DNA of 64,000 bases from Anaerolineales bacterium (GTDB taxonomy: Bacteria > Chloroflexota > Anaerolineae > Anaerolineales > JABWBV01), in NCBI GenBank assembly GCA_020634875.1, contig JACKAX010000003.1, forward strand, positions 1-64,000, given 5' to 3'. Below, one piece after another: positions 1 through 8,607 of the stretch. The position numbers and the translations under genes are program-made. Numbering within the stretch: position 1 is the stretch's first letter; each line of letters begins with the position of its first letter. The notes beneath the pieces are model-generated. The model had not been told where the DNA came from. It worked only from the letters and a program-made list of their open reading frames with translations, and ran no database searches.

Positions 1-267
1 TTGTTCGGGGTCAAAGGGGGTTTGTTTTTCGAGATCAGCATACCCGTACCCTTTGGAGAAGAAGACTTCGCCATCCTTGACGAAAGTGATCACCACGCCA
101 GGGATGTGGTGGGTGTCCATCTGTTCGGCCAGATAGCCATCGAGAAAAGTTTCCAGTTCAGCCGGATCATTGGGGCCATACCCCTGCGCGGCGGCAGGCC
201 GGGCAACGGAGAACAGCACGAGGCAGGCTAACAGGATAAGGATTGTTTTGCGAAAAGTGGTAAACAT
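1..267 (-). CDS. Serine hydrolase, beta-lactamase class C-like (N-terminal 89 codons)
   Basis: The first 89 codons of a gene that runs off the left edge. The ATG at 267 has an AGGAG six bases upstream. Residues 1-27 form a signal peptide (KTILILLACLVLF core, then ARPAAAQ), so the product is exported. The mature part has an HIPGVVITFVKDGEVFFSKG stretch and then GYADLEKQTPF, which is the classic start of the PF00144 beta-lactamase / D-alanyl carboxypeptidase-like fold. The catalytic SxxK should lie just past the edge and cannot be checked. Substrate unknown. Family call is good; exact activity cannot be assigned. Confidence 0.75.
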   Translation of the reverse strand, partial: MFTTFRKTILILLACLVLFSVARPAAAQGYGPNDPAELETFLDGYLAEQMDTHHIPGVVITFVKDGEVFFSKGYGYADLEKQTPFDPEQ

Positions 268-474
268 GATTTACTCCTGATTGTTTGATGTCTCCCACAG
301 GATAGCCATCAGGAGTAATTTTGTAATCGGGCGTTCAGATAAAATGCGGGTGGGTTGAGGATAGTTTCGGGATAGCTATCTGGTGGATACGGAGACCAAC
401 CAGTCGGATGAGCATTCCCTTGCAGGATAGCACATCGTTGTCGTCAACATTTTCCCGAATTGCTTTCAGTTGGT

Positions 475-603
475 CAGAAAATCAATATATCCCATGAGAA
501 GATGGAGACGAATATTGCGCTGTACAAGCGCGTGGGGTATGAGGAAACGGGGCGGGGTGGGTATTTAGGCGGGGTGGTGGTGCATATAGCGAAGAGGGTG
601 TGA
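475..603 (+). pseudogene. 3' remnant of a GNAT acetyltransferase
   Basis: Reading the frame that ends in TGA at 601-603 gives a tail with HEKMETNIALYKRVGYEETG near its end. This is the typical C-terminal beta-strand/helix signature of GNAT N-acetyltransferases (NIxLYxxxGY). No start codon or upstream acetyl-CoA-binding part is found, so it appears to be a leftover fragment. The rest of 268-734 holds no gene I can support, and 604-734 is AT-rich leader sequence for the next gene. Confidence 0.5.
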
Positions 604-734
604 ATTTCTTGCCAAAAAATATTACAGCAGAAAGGTTAACATAAATCTTTTTCTTGCCTTTGTAATAATAATGTTGTAGGATATTTTCAATTGGGTTTTA
701 TTGATCCAAATTTCTCTAACGTAGGTAAATACAG

Positions 735-1577
735 ATGGCTGACACCAAAATTGCAAGTGATGGGTTACCGGCTTTGGTTATAAAGCAACATTCGCTGGAA
801 AAGTTACACTATTTTCAGAGATATATCTATCAATTTACAACAGCGCTTAAGTCAAAATTTAATGAACGAAATTATATTGACTTGTTTAGTGGAACGGGTC
901 TATGCATAGTTAATGAAACAAACGAAGAAGTAAATGGATCTTCCCTGATTGCTTTAACTGCTACAGCGCCGTTTACCAATTATTATTTTATTGAACTTGA
1001 CCAGCAACACCACTCAGCATTAAAAACTCGTGCTGACTCAATTATTTCTCATCAACCAACAACAAGACGTTATTTTCAAGGGGACTGTAATAATAAAGCC
1101 TACGATGTCCTGAAATATATTAACAAAAGATACAGCGTAAATTTAGCAATAATCGATGGGTTCGGAATTGAATGTCATTGGTCAACAATTGAAGCTCTGG
1201 CTAGTTGTCAGAGAATGGATCTAATTATTCTATTTCCCCAAGGAATGAATATCAATCGCAATTTAAAATTTTGGGTTGATTCTGAAGCTAATTCTCTGGA
1301 TTTGTTTTTTGGAACTGATGAGTGGAGAAATATTTATGAACAGGCCCACGGAATTGCAAGTCAATGTATCCGCCCGTTTTTGGATTTATATCAAAGTAAT
1401 TTAAAAAAATTAGGATATGGAGGAGAAAATCAGGTTAGAGAACAACTAATTCGTAGTAGCGGGGGGCAAAAATTGTATTATCTTATTTTTGCATCTCGCC
1501 ATCCCTTGGGTGACAAATTCTGGGCACAAGCAACCGATAAAACTTTAGGTGGACAAAGAAAGCTAAAAGGATTTTAA
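735..1577 (+). CDS. tcmP: Three-Cys-motif partner protein TcmP
   Basis: A 280-residue protein resembling the TcmP family, which is normally found beside a protein carrying a three-cysteine motif, as here. YIDLFSGTG at 47-55 resembles methyltransferase motif I, FIELD at 85-89 an acidic motif II, and IIDGFGIECHW lies near residue 140 where family members have a DPFG-like motif. This suggests a Rossmann methyltransferase-like fold, but the enzymatic role is not established. The gene is much more AT-rich than the core genes, a sign of transfer. It converges on the partner gene and overlaps it by four bases at the stop codons. Confidence 0.75.
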   Translation: MADTKIASDGLPALVIKQHSLEKLHYFQRYIYQFTTALKSKFNERNYIDLFSGTGLCIVNETNEEVNGSSLIALTATAPFTNYYFIELDQQHHSALKTRADSIISHQPTTRRYFQGDCNNKAYDVLKYINKRYSVNLAIIDGFGIECHWSTIEALASCQRMDLIILFPQGMNINRNLKFWVDSEANSLDLFFGTDEWRNIYEQAHGIASQCIRPFLDLYQSNLKKLGYGGENQVREQLIRSSGGQKLYYLIFASRHPLGDKFWAQATDKTLGGQRKLKGF

Positions 1578-2704
1578 ATCAAACAATTACAATCCGCATT
1601 GCACAAAGCTAAAGCCCGTCTAACAGAATGTGTCTCTTTGCATAAACTCACCCGCGCTTGGGGAAATTCACGCCGGATAATGGCTGTCACTTTTTGATAA
1701 ATTTCAACCCTTCTTTTTTCAGACAAATGGCGATGGGTTCCATCTTTCACCATTTCATGATCTTCAGGCTGCCATTCCATTTCGGGTAGTCCCCATCGGG
1801 CACGCCAGGCATCGAGTTGTGCGTTCTTTTCACGATAAGTTCCAAGCGTCCAGTAGCGAAAATCAATTTTTTTCTTCTTCACTTGTGATACGAAGTGAGC
1901 ATAGTCATCTTCCCAACCAGAGGGAGTCAAAATGGGGTCAACCCGAACACGAACTTCAAAGCCTAAACCTTGAGCATACTTCACTGCATCCAATCTTTCT
2001 GGAATAGAAGGCGTAATACGTTCGCCATTATCCGGCCATTTTCCTTCCCATAAATCAGCAATCGACTCAGGATTCAAGCTGAAACTGGCAACAATATTCT
2101 TGCGATGGGCAGACTTTATATCAAGAAGATAATTTGTATTTGCTGTTTTTGTAAGCAGAATAAGTTTATTATTATTTTGATTGATTAGGGGATTGGCAAA
2201 GAGTGGCGCGAGATTTCTCACATGCGGAGCTATACCTTCATAAAGCAATGAATCTGAACGATCAATCCCCACACCCAGCGTATGAGGACGCCGCCGTTTG
2301 GTATCAGTTAGCCATTTCTCCGCCGCTTTTTCAAAATCACTCAGATTATCATATAACAGGTGTCGTAAAGGGTCGCGTCGTATTCGGTGAGTGAGCATCA
2401 AAAAACAAGCCCGACAGCCCAAACCGCATGCTCCAGAGCCAATCGCCAAATCCCACCACATTGGAGGACAGAAGGTATTGGTATCCCCATGCCAATCATA
2501 AGCAATATGATTTGTTTTTCGGGATGCCCGATACACCACAACGGGACGACTTAAGCCAACAACATTCGCAGGGATAACTTCTTCTTTCCAATCCCCCTCT
2601 GCAATTTGCTGGTCAACATACCAGGTCATTGAACGACCTGCCGAGGTATCCTGTACGCTTCGGTAGGTTGGTTGTTTCAAAGTAGTAATCAGTTGAGTAG
2701 TCAT
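1574..2704 (-). CDS. Three-Cys-motif radical-SAM-like protein (Gp37/Gp68, DUF5131-like)
   Basis: A 376-residue partner of TcmP. C93, C97 and C100 (CGLGCRAC) make a CxxxCxxC pattern as in radical SAM enzymes, which bind a 4Fe-4S cluster and S-adenosylmethionine. Later blocks such as VSFSLNPESIADLWEG and VRVRVDPILTPSGW resemble spore-photoproduct-lyase-like proteins. The C-terminus has a further cysteine cluster (LCNADCNCL). I chose the ATG at 2704 because GGAG precedes it; an in-frame ATG at 2728 would add eight residues. Substrate unknown. AT-rich like tcmP. Confidence 0.7.
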   Translation of the reverse strand: MTTQLITTLKQPTYRSVQDTSAGRSMTWYVDQQIAEGDWKEEVIPANVVGLSRPVVVYRASRKTNHIAYDWHGDTNTFCPPMWWDLAIGSGACGLGCRACFLMLTHRIRRDPLRHLLYDNLSDFEKAAEKWLTDTKRRRPHTLGVGIDRSDSLLYEGIAPHVRNLAPLFANPLINQNNNKLILLTKTANTNYLLDIKSAHRKNIVASFSLNPESIADLWEGKWPDNGERITPSIPERLDAVKYAQGLGFEVRVRVDPILTPSGWEDDYAHFVSQVKKKKIDFRYWTLGTYREKNAQLDAWRARWGLPEMEWQPEDHEMVKDGTHRHLSEKRRVEIYQKVTAIIRREFPQARVSLCKETHSVRRALALCNADCNCLI

Positions 2705-2982
2705 TTTAGCTCCAACTCGCCCGGACACAGAACGAGTGTTCTAATTTTATCTTCTATCAGTTTGGATCGCAATAACAAATCAAACGGAATATTTTGATCC
2801 AATTTGGTTCGATTATATATGCGATCTGTTTTTTCCGTTAATTGGTTCGATAAACAAAAATCAACGGTAAGGTATCTACTCTATCAGATACAATCCTCCC
2901 CCATGTTCAAACCCATCCGCTGGAACACTTTCCCCGCGACTTTCTCGTCATCGAAGTGGGCTTTAGAACACTATTGCACTCA

Positions 2983-3140
2983 TCATTGTCGCATGAGATA
3001 GCCCAACCAAATCAGTCCGATACTCAGTGCAGTGATGCCGACCGAGCGGATGTACACCTGCCACTCGCCAAACATCGCGCCCATCATAAAAAGTAGCGCA
3101 CCCCCAGGCGAAGAAGTGCCCAGGCGGGATAAAGACCTGT
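2983..3140 (-). pseudogene. C-terminal remnant of a small membrane protein
   Basis: On the minus strand a hydrophobic reading (ALLFMMGAMFGEW, then RSVGITALSIGLIWLGYL) ends at a TGA at 2983-2985. A second hydrophobic stretch (YPAWALLRLG) sits just upstream in another frame, suggesting a frameshift near 3085-3095. There is no plausible start. It looks like the decayed end of a two-helix membrane protein of unknown family. The remainder of 2705-3156 shows no gene I can support. Confidence 0.35.
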
Positions 3141-3156
3141 TAGGGTGTACCCTAAT

Positions 3157-3196
3157 AAAAAAACCGTGTGGATGTTCAAATCCACACGGTTTTTTG
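3157..3196. terminator. Bidirectional rho-independent terminator
   Basis: An 11-bp stem (AACCGTGTGGA and its complement) is flanked by an A-run on the left and a T-run on the right. It lies just after the ABC-2 permease stop, so it would end the minus-strand ABC operon. Confidence 0.8.
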
Positions 3197-3219
3197 TCAT
3201 AAAGGCTTGGTTTGGCAAG

Positions 3220-4029
3220 TTAGAAAATCAACATCCCAACGGCAAAGGGCAGCAGGGAGAGCAAGGCCATCAACGGGTGCCCACGGCGGGTGGTGTTTTT
3301 GCTGTCCCAACTGAAGAGATAGATTGCCAGAGCGAAAGCGACCAATCCAGCCAGCGCCAGTACCGTCAGCGAACCCCAGGGGGTGAAGTCGGCTACTTTG
3401 CCCATCGCCAGACTCTTGAGGGCGTTCATGGCGTGGGTGGCAGGGAGCAGTTGGGCGAACTTGCCAGCGGTTTCGGGCAACATGCTGTAGGGGAGCATTA
3501 ACCCGCCGAGCATCATCGAAGGAACAAAGACAACCTGGGACCACAAGACCGTCATCCGGGAGTTGGGGGAGATAACCCCGATCAGGACGCTCATCCCGGC
3601 ACAGGTCAGGATGAAGGTGAAGATGGTGAGGATGAACGTGCCCCAATTGGTTGGGAGGGGGGCATCAAACAGCATCGGGGCAGTGAAGGTGATGATGGCG
3701 GCGACGATGGTCAGGTGCAGGGCCGTGGTCAGGGCCGGAATCAGGAGCAGGGAAAATGCGGGGATGCCGTTGATCTTGTAGTTGCGGAAAATCCCTTTTT
3801 CACGGGCATTGACCAGGGGGTCGGGGATACCCAAAAAGCTGGAGGCCAGCACGGCGAAGACAATCATTGCGGGGATCATGTCTTCCAGGAAGCCAGGGTT
3901 GATGCCGGGCATGATGGCGCCCATCATCAGGTAAAAACCAAGCGGGAATAGATAGTTCATGAGCAGCAACTGTTTGTTGCGGATGCCGGTACGAAATTCA
4001 AACGTGAAGTGGTGAGCAAAGGCGTTCAT
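3220..4029 (-). CDS. ABC-2 type transporter permease
   Basis: A 269-residue membrane protein with about six hydrophobic segments, typical of the ABC-2 exporter permease family (PF01061/PF12698-like). The conserved late segment (SVLIGVISPNSR, MMLGGLMLPYSMLPE, LPATHAMNALKSL) is characteristic of drug or lipid exporters of this type. The ATG at 4029 is chosen because GGAG lies upstream; an in-frame ATG at 4068 lacks one. It follows the ATPase gene in the same direction and both probably form one exporter. Substrate unknown; the adjacent two-component system suggests stress- or antibiotic-responsive export. Confidence 0.85.
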   Translation of the reverse strand: MNAFAHHFTFEFRTGIRNKQLLLMNYLFPLGFYLMMGAIMPGINPGFLEDMIPAMIVFAVLASSFLGIPDPLVNAREKGIFRNYKINGIPAFSLLLIPALTTALHLTIVAAIITFTAPMLFDAPLPTNWGTFILTIFTFILTCAGMSVLIGVISPNSRMTVLWSQVVFVPSMMLGGLMLPYSMLPETAGKFAQLLPATHAMNALKSLAMGKVADFTPWGSLTVLALAGLVAFALAIYLFSWDSKNTTRRGHPLMALLSLLPFAVGMLIF

Positions 4030-4116
4030 TGTGAAACTCCATAAAGATTTATCTGATTTCTGTAGCATAGCCCCTTGTGGGCGTCTTCGGGAACAGGCCC
4101 CTAGGCTACGAGTGTT

Positions 4117-5019
4117 CTAGCTGGCAGTAATTTCCAGAAAACGATCTTCCAGCGAAGGTCGTTCGACCCGCAGGTCGATGAGGGCGTCAGCCCGTTGTTC
4201 GACATGGGAGATGATGGCGGACACGGTCGGACCGATGTCGGTGCTGAAATAAATGTCGTAGGCATCCTTTGTCACATGATGCTGGACACTCGGGAACACA
4301 ACGTTGTTGGCGGTCAGGATGGAGTCCCGTGTCCGCACGGAGACTTTCGTCAGGCCCGCGCCGGTGGCGGTGATTTCCATCGGGGTGCCGGATGCGGCGA
4401 TTTTTCTGTTCAGCAGAATGGCAACCCGGCTGGACATTTCTTCGGCTTCGGCCATATCGTGGGTAGCCAGGATGATGGTGGTGCCGTTGGCTTGCAGTTC
4501 ACGCATCAGGTTGTGCAGTTCCACGCGGGATTCCACGTCCAGGCCCGCGGTAGGCTCATCGAGGAAGAGAACCTGGGGGGCGTGTGCCACGGCCAGAGCC
4601 AGGGCGAGGCGGCGTTGTTGTCCAGTCGAGAGTTCGTAAAACTGCGTCTTGCGTTTCTTTCCCAATCCGAGGCGGTCGAGCAAATCGAAACGGGGCGCAA
4701 CCTGATGATAGGCACAGAAAAACTTCATGGCTTCGTCCGGGGTGATGCTTTCGGGCAGTCCCGAGGACTGTAACTGTACGCCGATCAGGTTGCGGAGTTT
4801 GTGCGGTTCTCTGGCGGGGTCAACCCCTGCGACACGGAGCGTACCGCCGCTTGGGGCACGCAACCCTTCCAGACTTTCCAGGGTGCTGGTTTTTCCGGCA
4901 CCGTTGGGGCCAAGGAGACCGAAGATCTCGCCCTGCTGGACTTCAAAACTGATGTCTTCAACGGCAACATACTCGCCGTAGGTTTTTCGGAAGTTTTTGA
5001 CTTCAATCATTGTGTTCAT
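4117..5019 (-). CDS. ABC transporter ATP-binding protein
   Basis: A 300-residue ATPase. Walker A is GPNGAGKT at 37-44, the signature is LSTGQQRR near 135, Walker B is VLFLDEPTAGLD near 160, and an H-loop follows in ILATHD. The roughly 80-residue C-terminal extension after the nucleotide-binding domain is common in ABC-2 exporters. An AGGAG precedes the ATG at 5019. It drives the permease encoded downstream and is divergent from the histidine kinase gene. Confidence 0.92.
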   Translation of the reverse strand: MNTMIEVKNFRKTYGEYVAVEDISFEVQQGEIFGLLGPNGAGKTSTLESLEGLRAPSGGTLRVAGVDPAREPHKLRNLIGVQLQSSGLPESITPDEAMKFFCAYHQVAPRFDLLDRLGLGKKRKTQFYELSTGQQRRLALALAVAHAPQVLFLDEPTAGLDVESRVELHNLMRELQANGTTIILATHDMAEAEEMSSRVAILLNRKIAASGTPMEITATGAGLTKVSVRTRDSILTANNVVFPSVQHHVTKDAYDIYFSTDIGPTVSAIISHVEQRADALIDLRVERPSLEDRFLEITAS

Positions 5020-5197
5020 CGGATAACTCCTGTTTCAGTATGCTCACAGTTTATTCGTTTTCCCCATGTGTCATCATGTCCCAAAGGGCGCGCCCGAATT
5101 GCCCTTTCGTACATTGTCCATCCGGTCAATGGCGTACAGGGTAAAGTGAACTACAATAGTTGAAGTTAAATCAGGCCAGGAGAAATGAATGATTTCC

Positions 5198-5246
5198 GAA
5201 AAAAAGGTGTGTGCGGGGGAGCTCCCCCGCACACACCTTTTTTTCG
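5198..5246. repeat. Strong palindromic hairpin between divergent genes
   Basis: A perfect stem of about 20 bp (AAAAAGGTGTGTGCGGGGG, AGCT loop, complement, T-run) lies between the divergent ABC ATPase and kinase starts. It has the form of an intrinsic terminator but follows no gene on either strand. It could act as an attenuator or insulator, or be a mobile palindrome. Confidence 0.6.
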
Positions 5247-5274
5247 GGCTATTCTCCCCTCTTTAGATTACCCC

Positions 5275-6498
5275 ATGCCCACCAACTCTTCCCCTCCCCC
5301 CTCCACCGTTGAACGGGACCCGCGCCTCTTTATGGGGTTCATGACCCTGGTCGTCATCGCCATCTCCCTCGTCACCCTCAACAACCACCCCTCCCTGCGC
5401 GAACTGGGTATCCTCATCCCCTTCGGCATCCTCGTCATCCTCCATCTGGTTTTGCACTGGCAACTGGAAACCATCACCCAGCAAGCCAACCGGATCATGG
5501 GCTACATTCTTGTACAAGGCGTCTTGGCCTTCATCCTTTCCTGGATAGGGAACGAAAATGGTCTGACCTTTGCCCTGTTCATGGCCTTGATTGGGGAAGT
5601 GGTCGGCTTGTTTGGCCTGACGCGTCGGGGTTCGCTCGCGGGGGGCTTTTATCTCTTGCTTATGGTGCTCATCCTGCTCCGCACTTTAGGCTGGGGCTCG
5701 GCGGGTTGGGTTTTTCTGGGAACATTCCCCCTCGTCATCTTTGTCGTCATCTACGTCGCCCTCTACATGCGGCAGAACGACGCCCGCGAACACGCCCAAC
5801 GCCTTGCCGCCGAACTCGAAACCGCCAACCGCCAACTCACCACCTACGCCACCCAGGTCGAAGACCTCACCCTCGCCAACGAACGCCAACGCATGGCCCG
5901 TGAATTGCACGATACCCTTGCACAAGGCGTGGCTGGATTGGTTCTCCAACTCGAAGCGGTCAAAGCCCATCTCGAAGCCGGACGGGGCGAACGGGCGGCG
6001 GCGATCATTGACCAATCCCTCGCGCGTGCCCGCGCCACCCTCGCCGACGCCCGCGCCGCCATTGACGATCTTCGTGCCACCCCGAACAACCTCCCCGAAG
6101 CGGTGCGAACCAAAATCGAGCGCTTCACCCAAGCCACCGGCATTCCCTGTCATCTCGATCTCGCCCTGGAAACCCCCATCCTGGAAGGCGTCAGTGACCA
6201 TGCCCTGCGCGTCCTCAGCGAAGCCCTCACCAACATCACCCGCCACGCCCAGGCCACCGAAGTCAACGTCCGGTTCGTCAACCAAAACCACCAACTTGAA
6301 CTGGATATCCGCGACAACGGACGCGGCTTCGACCCGGAAACGGCTACCCGATCCGGGCACTATGGTCTGCTCGGCATGCGTGAACGCGCCCGGCTGGTTA
6401 ACGGAACCCTAAACATAGAATCCGAACCCGGACAGGGCACGCGTATCCACCTGCAAATCCCCCTCCACGATAGCACCCTGAGCGGAGGCTTTGCGTAG
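5275..6498 (+). CDS. NarL-family sensor histidine kinase
   Basis: A 407-residue sensor. About five membrane segments occupy residues 15-165, followed by a coiled coil (AQRLAAELETANRQL) and a HisKA_3 domain with the phospho-accepting His212 in ELHDT. The HATPase_c domain has the N-box (EALTNITRHAQ), DNGRGFD and GLLGMRERA. I start it at the ATG at 5275, because earlier in-frame starts lie inside the hairpin at 5198-5246. No Shine-Dalgarno is seen; TTAGATT sits a few bases before the ATG. It precedes its response regulator and probably controls the divergent ABC exporter (inference). The last six residues (LSGGFA) are encoded by a dispersed repeat. Confidence 0.9.
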   Translation: MPTNSSPPPSTVERDPRLFMGFMTLVVIAISLVTLNNHPSLRELGILIPFGILVILHLVLHWQLETITQQANRIMGYILVQGVLAFILSWIGNENGLTFALFMALIGEVVGLFGLTRRGSLAGGFYLLLMVLILLRTLGWGSAGWVFLGTFPLVIFVVIYVALYMRQNDAREHAQRLAAELETANRQLTTYATQVEDLTLANERQRMARELHDTLAQGVAGLVLQLEAVKAHLEAGRGERAAAIIDQSLARARATLADARAAIDDLRATPNNLPEAVRTKIERFTQATGIPCHLDLALETPILEGVSDHALRVLSEALTNITRHAQATEVNVRFVNQNHQLELDIRDNGRGFDPETATRSGHYGLLGMRERARLVNGTLNIESEPGQGTRIHLQIPLHDSTLSGGFA

Positions 6499-6514
6499 TC
6501 GAAAGGTGTGGGTT
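6474..6514 (+). repeat. Dispersed repeat copy (GAGCGGAGGCTTTGCGTAG type)
   Basis: The stretch around GAGCGGAGGCTTTGCGTAG is repeated almost identically at 59750-59782. Here it supplies the last codons and the TAG stop of the kinase gene. Confidence 0.75.
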
Positions 6515-6579
6515 CAGTTGACAACCTTTGCATATACACCAGACTTCCGAAGTTTTTCGCATATTGAAGGAGACCCTAC

Positions 6580-7233
6580 ATGACCCCCATCCGCATCCTG
6601 ATCACCGACGACCATTTCATCGTGCGCGAAGGTATGCGCCTGATCCTGGAAACCGCCGAAGGTTTTGAAGTTATCGGCGAAGCGGTTGACGGGGCGGAAT
6701 GTCTGGACCTTGTCCCCCAACTGAACCCCGATGTCATTCTGATGGACCTGCAAATGCCCCGCATGGACGGTATCACCGCCATCGGTCATCTCCGCCGCGA
6801 ACATCCTCATGTCGCCATCGTCATCCTCACCACCTTCAACGAAGACGAATTGATGCTCCGCGGCCTGCAAGCCGGGGCACGCGGCTACCTGCTCAAGGAC
6901 ACCGACCGCCAAACCCTACTCGACACCATCACCGCCGCCGCCAGGGGAGAAACCTTGCTCAAACCGGAAATTCTCAGCCGCGTCCTCGCCCTGCAACAAG
7001 CCCCCGCCGCCGCACCCACCCCACCCCCCTCTACCGATGACTCCACCCTCACCGACCGCGAACTCGAAGTCCTCCGCGCCACTGCACGAGGGGAACGCAA
7101 CAAAGAAATCGCCTACAAACTCGGCATCAGCGAACGCACAGTCAAAGCCCACCTGACCAGCATCTACAACAAATTCGGTGTGGATTCCCGCGCCGCCGCG
7201 GTGGCGATTGCGACACAGCGGGGGATGTTGTAA
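6580..7233 (+). CDS. NarL/FixJ-family response regulator
   Basis: A 217-residue regulator. The N-terminal receiver domain has acidic residues near 9-10, phospho-acceptor Asp56 in LMDLQMP, and the conserved Lys in YLLKD. After a proline/alanine-rich linker the LuxR helix-turn-helix begins at LTDRELEVLRA and ends with SERTVKAHLTSIYNKFGV. AAGGAGA precedes the ATG. It pairs with the kinase 81 bp upstream, and the likely target is the neighbouring ABC exporter. Confidence 0.93.
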   Translation: MTPIRILITDDHFIVREGMRLILETAEGFEVIGEAVDGAECLDLVPQLNPDVILMDLQMPRMDGITAIGHLRREHPHVAIVILTTFNEDELMLRGLQAGARGYLLKDTDRQTLLDTITAAARGETLLKPEILSRVLALQQAPAAAPTPPPSTDDSTLTDRELEVLRATARGERNKEIAYKLGISERTVKAHLTSIYNKFGVDSRAAAVAIATQRGML

Positions 7234-7248
7234 GGGGCTTTAACTTCC

Positions 7249-7298
7249 AAGAATAAAGGAGTGGGCGGCGTGTACACGCCGCCCACTCCTTTATTCTT
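7249..7298. terminator. Perfect 50-bp palindrome, bidirectional terminator
   Basis: AAGAATAAAGGAGTGGGCGG and its exact complement meet at GTGTACAC. It lies between the convergent response regulator and ackA stops, so it can end both transcripts. Confidence 0.85.
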
Positions 7299-7314
7299 GA
7301 GTGTTTTCTTTCAT

Positions 7315-8520
7315 TCACCCCTTCAGCACGGCCTCCGTTTGCAAGGCGATTTCCAACTCCTCATTGGTGGGAACGATCAGAATTTTCGTATGGCTATCTT
7401 CGGTTTGAATTTCCGTGACCTTGCCTTGTTTCCCTTTCATATTTTTGACAAAATCGAGGGTATACCCTAGATTTTCCAGCCCGGTGCAGGTTTGCTGGCG
7501 GACGAGTGCGCTGTTTTCGCCGACACCCGCGGTGAAAACTAGGGCATCTACATGCCCCAAAACCGCGGTGTACATGCCGATGTATTTTTTGATCCGGTAG
7601 GTGTACATCTCAAAGGCAAGTTCGGCGACCGGGTCACCCTCGCTCAGGCGGCGTTCGATGTCGCGGAGGTCGTTGTCGCCGGAAAGGCCGAGGAGACCGC
7701 TCTTTTTGTTGAGCATTTTGTCAATTTCAGGGATGCTCATGCCCTGTTGCGCGAGGTGGAAGATGATGGCGGGGTCCAGATCGCCACTGCGGGTGCCCAT
7801 GATCAGGCCGGGGAGGGGGCTGAAGCCCATCGAGGTGTCCACGGATTTTCCACCGGAGACGGCGGTGATGCTGGCGCCGTTGCCCAGGTGGGCGGTGATC
7901 AGGTTCGTTTCTTCGGGGCGTTTGCCCAGGTGGGCGGCGGCGGCTTTGGAGACGTAAAGGTGTGAGGTGCCGTGAAAGCCGTACACGCGGATATGCTCGC
8001 GTTCGTACAAAGCGGTGGGGATGGCGTACCGGTAGGCGTAGGCGGGCATGGTTTGGTGAAAGGCGGTGTCAAAGATGGCAACCTGCGGGGCCTGGGGGAA
8101 GAGGTTCATCGCGACGCGGATGCCGGACAGGTTTGCGGGGTTGTGCAGGGGGGCGAGGGCGGACAGGGTTTCGATCACCGCAAGCACTTCATCATTGATG
8201 ACGGTGGGAGCGCTGAATTTTTCGCCCCCGTGAACGACGCGGTGCCCGACTGCGGTGATTTCTTCGGGGGCAGCGATCACGCCTGTGTTGGCGTCCAGCA
8301 GGAGGGCGGCGACCGCGCGGAGTCCGGTTTGATGATCGGGAATGGACATTTCCCGGTTAACGGGAGGAATGGCGGGGTTCAGCAGGTTGTTGTGTTTAAT
8401 CCGGCCCACTTCTTCCCCGATGCGTTCAACCAGCCCGGCGGCGAGGACGGACTGGTCGGTCATGTCGAAGAGTTGGTATTTGATGGAAGAACTTCCAGCG
8501 TTGATGACAAGAATTTTCAT
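7315..8520 (-). CDS. ackA: Acetate kinase
   Basis: A 401-residue enzyme that interconverts acetyl phosphate + ADP with acetate + ATP in the cytoplasm. The N-terminal phosphate-binding NAGSSSIKYQLFD, FDTAFHQTMP, GFHGTSHLYVS, HLGNGAS and GTRSGDLDP motifs and the C-terminal TAGVGENS all match the family, and the length is standard. It lies downstream of pta on the same strand, the usual fermentative acetate module. The gap to pta holds an inverted-repeat element. Confidence 0.97.
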   Translation of the reverse strand: MKILVINAGSSSIKYQLFDMTDQSVLAAGLVERIGEEVGRIKHNNLLNPAIPPVNREMSIPDHQTGLRAVAALLLDANTGVIAAPEEITAVGHRVVHGGEKFSAPTVINDEVLAVIETLSALAPLHNPANLSGIRVAMNLFPQAPQVAIFDTAFHQTMPAYAYRYAIPTALYEREHIRVYGFHGTSHLYVSKAAAAHLGKRPEETNLITAHLGNGASITAVSGGKSVDTSMGFSPLPGLIMGTRSGDLDPAIIFHLAQQGMSIPEIDKMLNKKSGLLGLSGDNDLRDIERRLSEGDPVAELAFEMYTYRIKKYIGMYTAVLGHVDALVFTAGVGENSALVRQQTCTGLENLGYTLDFVKNMKGKQGKVTEIQTEDSHTKILIVPTNEELEIALQTEAVLKG

Positions 8521-8536
8521 GTTAATCCTGCTGGGC

Positions 8537-8607
8537 AGAAACCGGGTTTTTGGTTGATTTGCGAGTAGCCTTTGTGGACAGGAAAAACCCGGTTTCTCAT
8601 TTATAGA
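8537..8607. mobile_element. 71-bp MITE/REP-like inverted-repeat element with 15-bp target duplication
   Basis: The 15-mer TTAATCCTGCTGGGC occurs at 8522-8536 and again at 8608-8622, where it encodes the last residues and stop of pta. Between the copies lie inverted repeats AGAAACCGGGTTTTT (8537-8551) and AAAAACCCGGTTTCT (8583-8597). This is what insertion of a small palindromic element with target-site duplication would leave. No transposase is encoded. Confidence 0.7.

Noticed and set aside
1..231. 76-codon plus-strand frame at the left edge
   Set aside because: The minus strand encodes a convincing signal peptide and serine hydrolase start; the plus frame has no motif.
3139..3156. attC core from TTAGGGTGTACCCTAA
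   Set aside because: It is a short palindrome joined to the terminator and lacks the GTTRRRY form and spaced arms.
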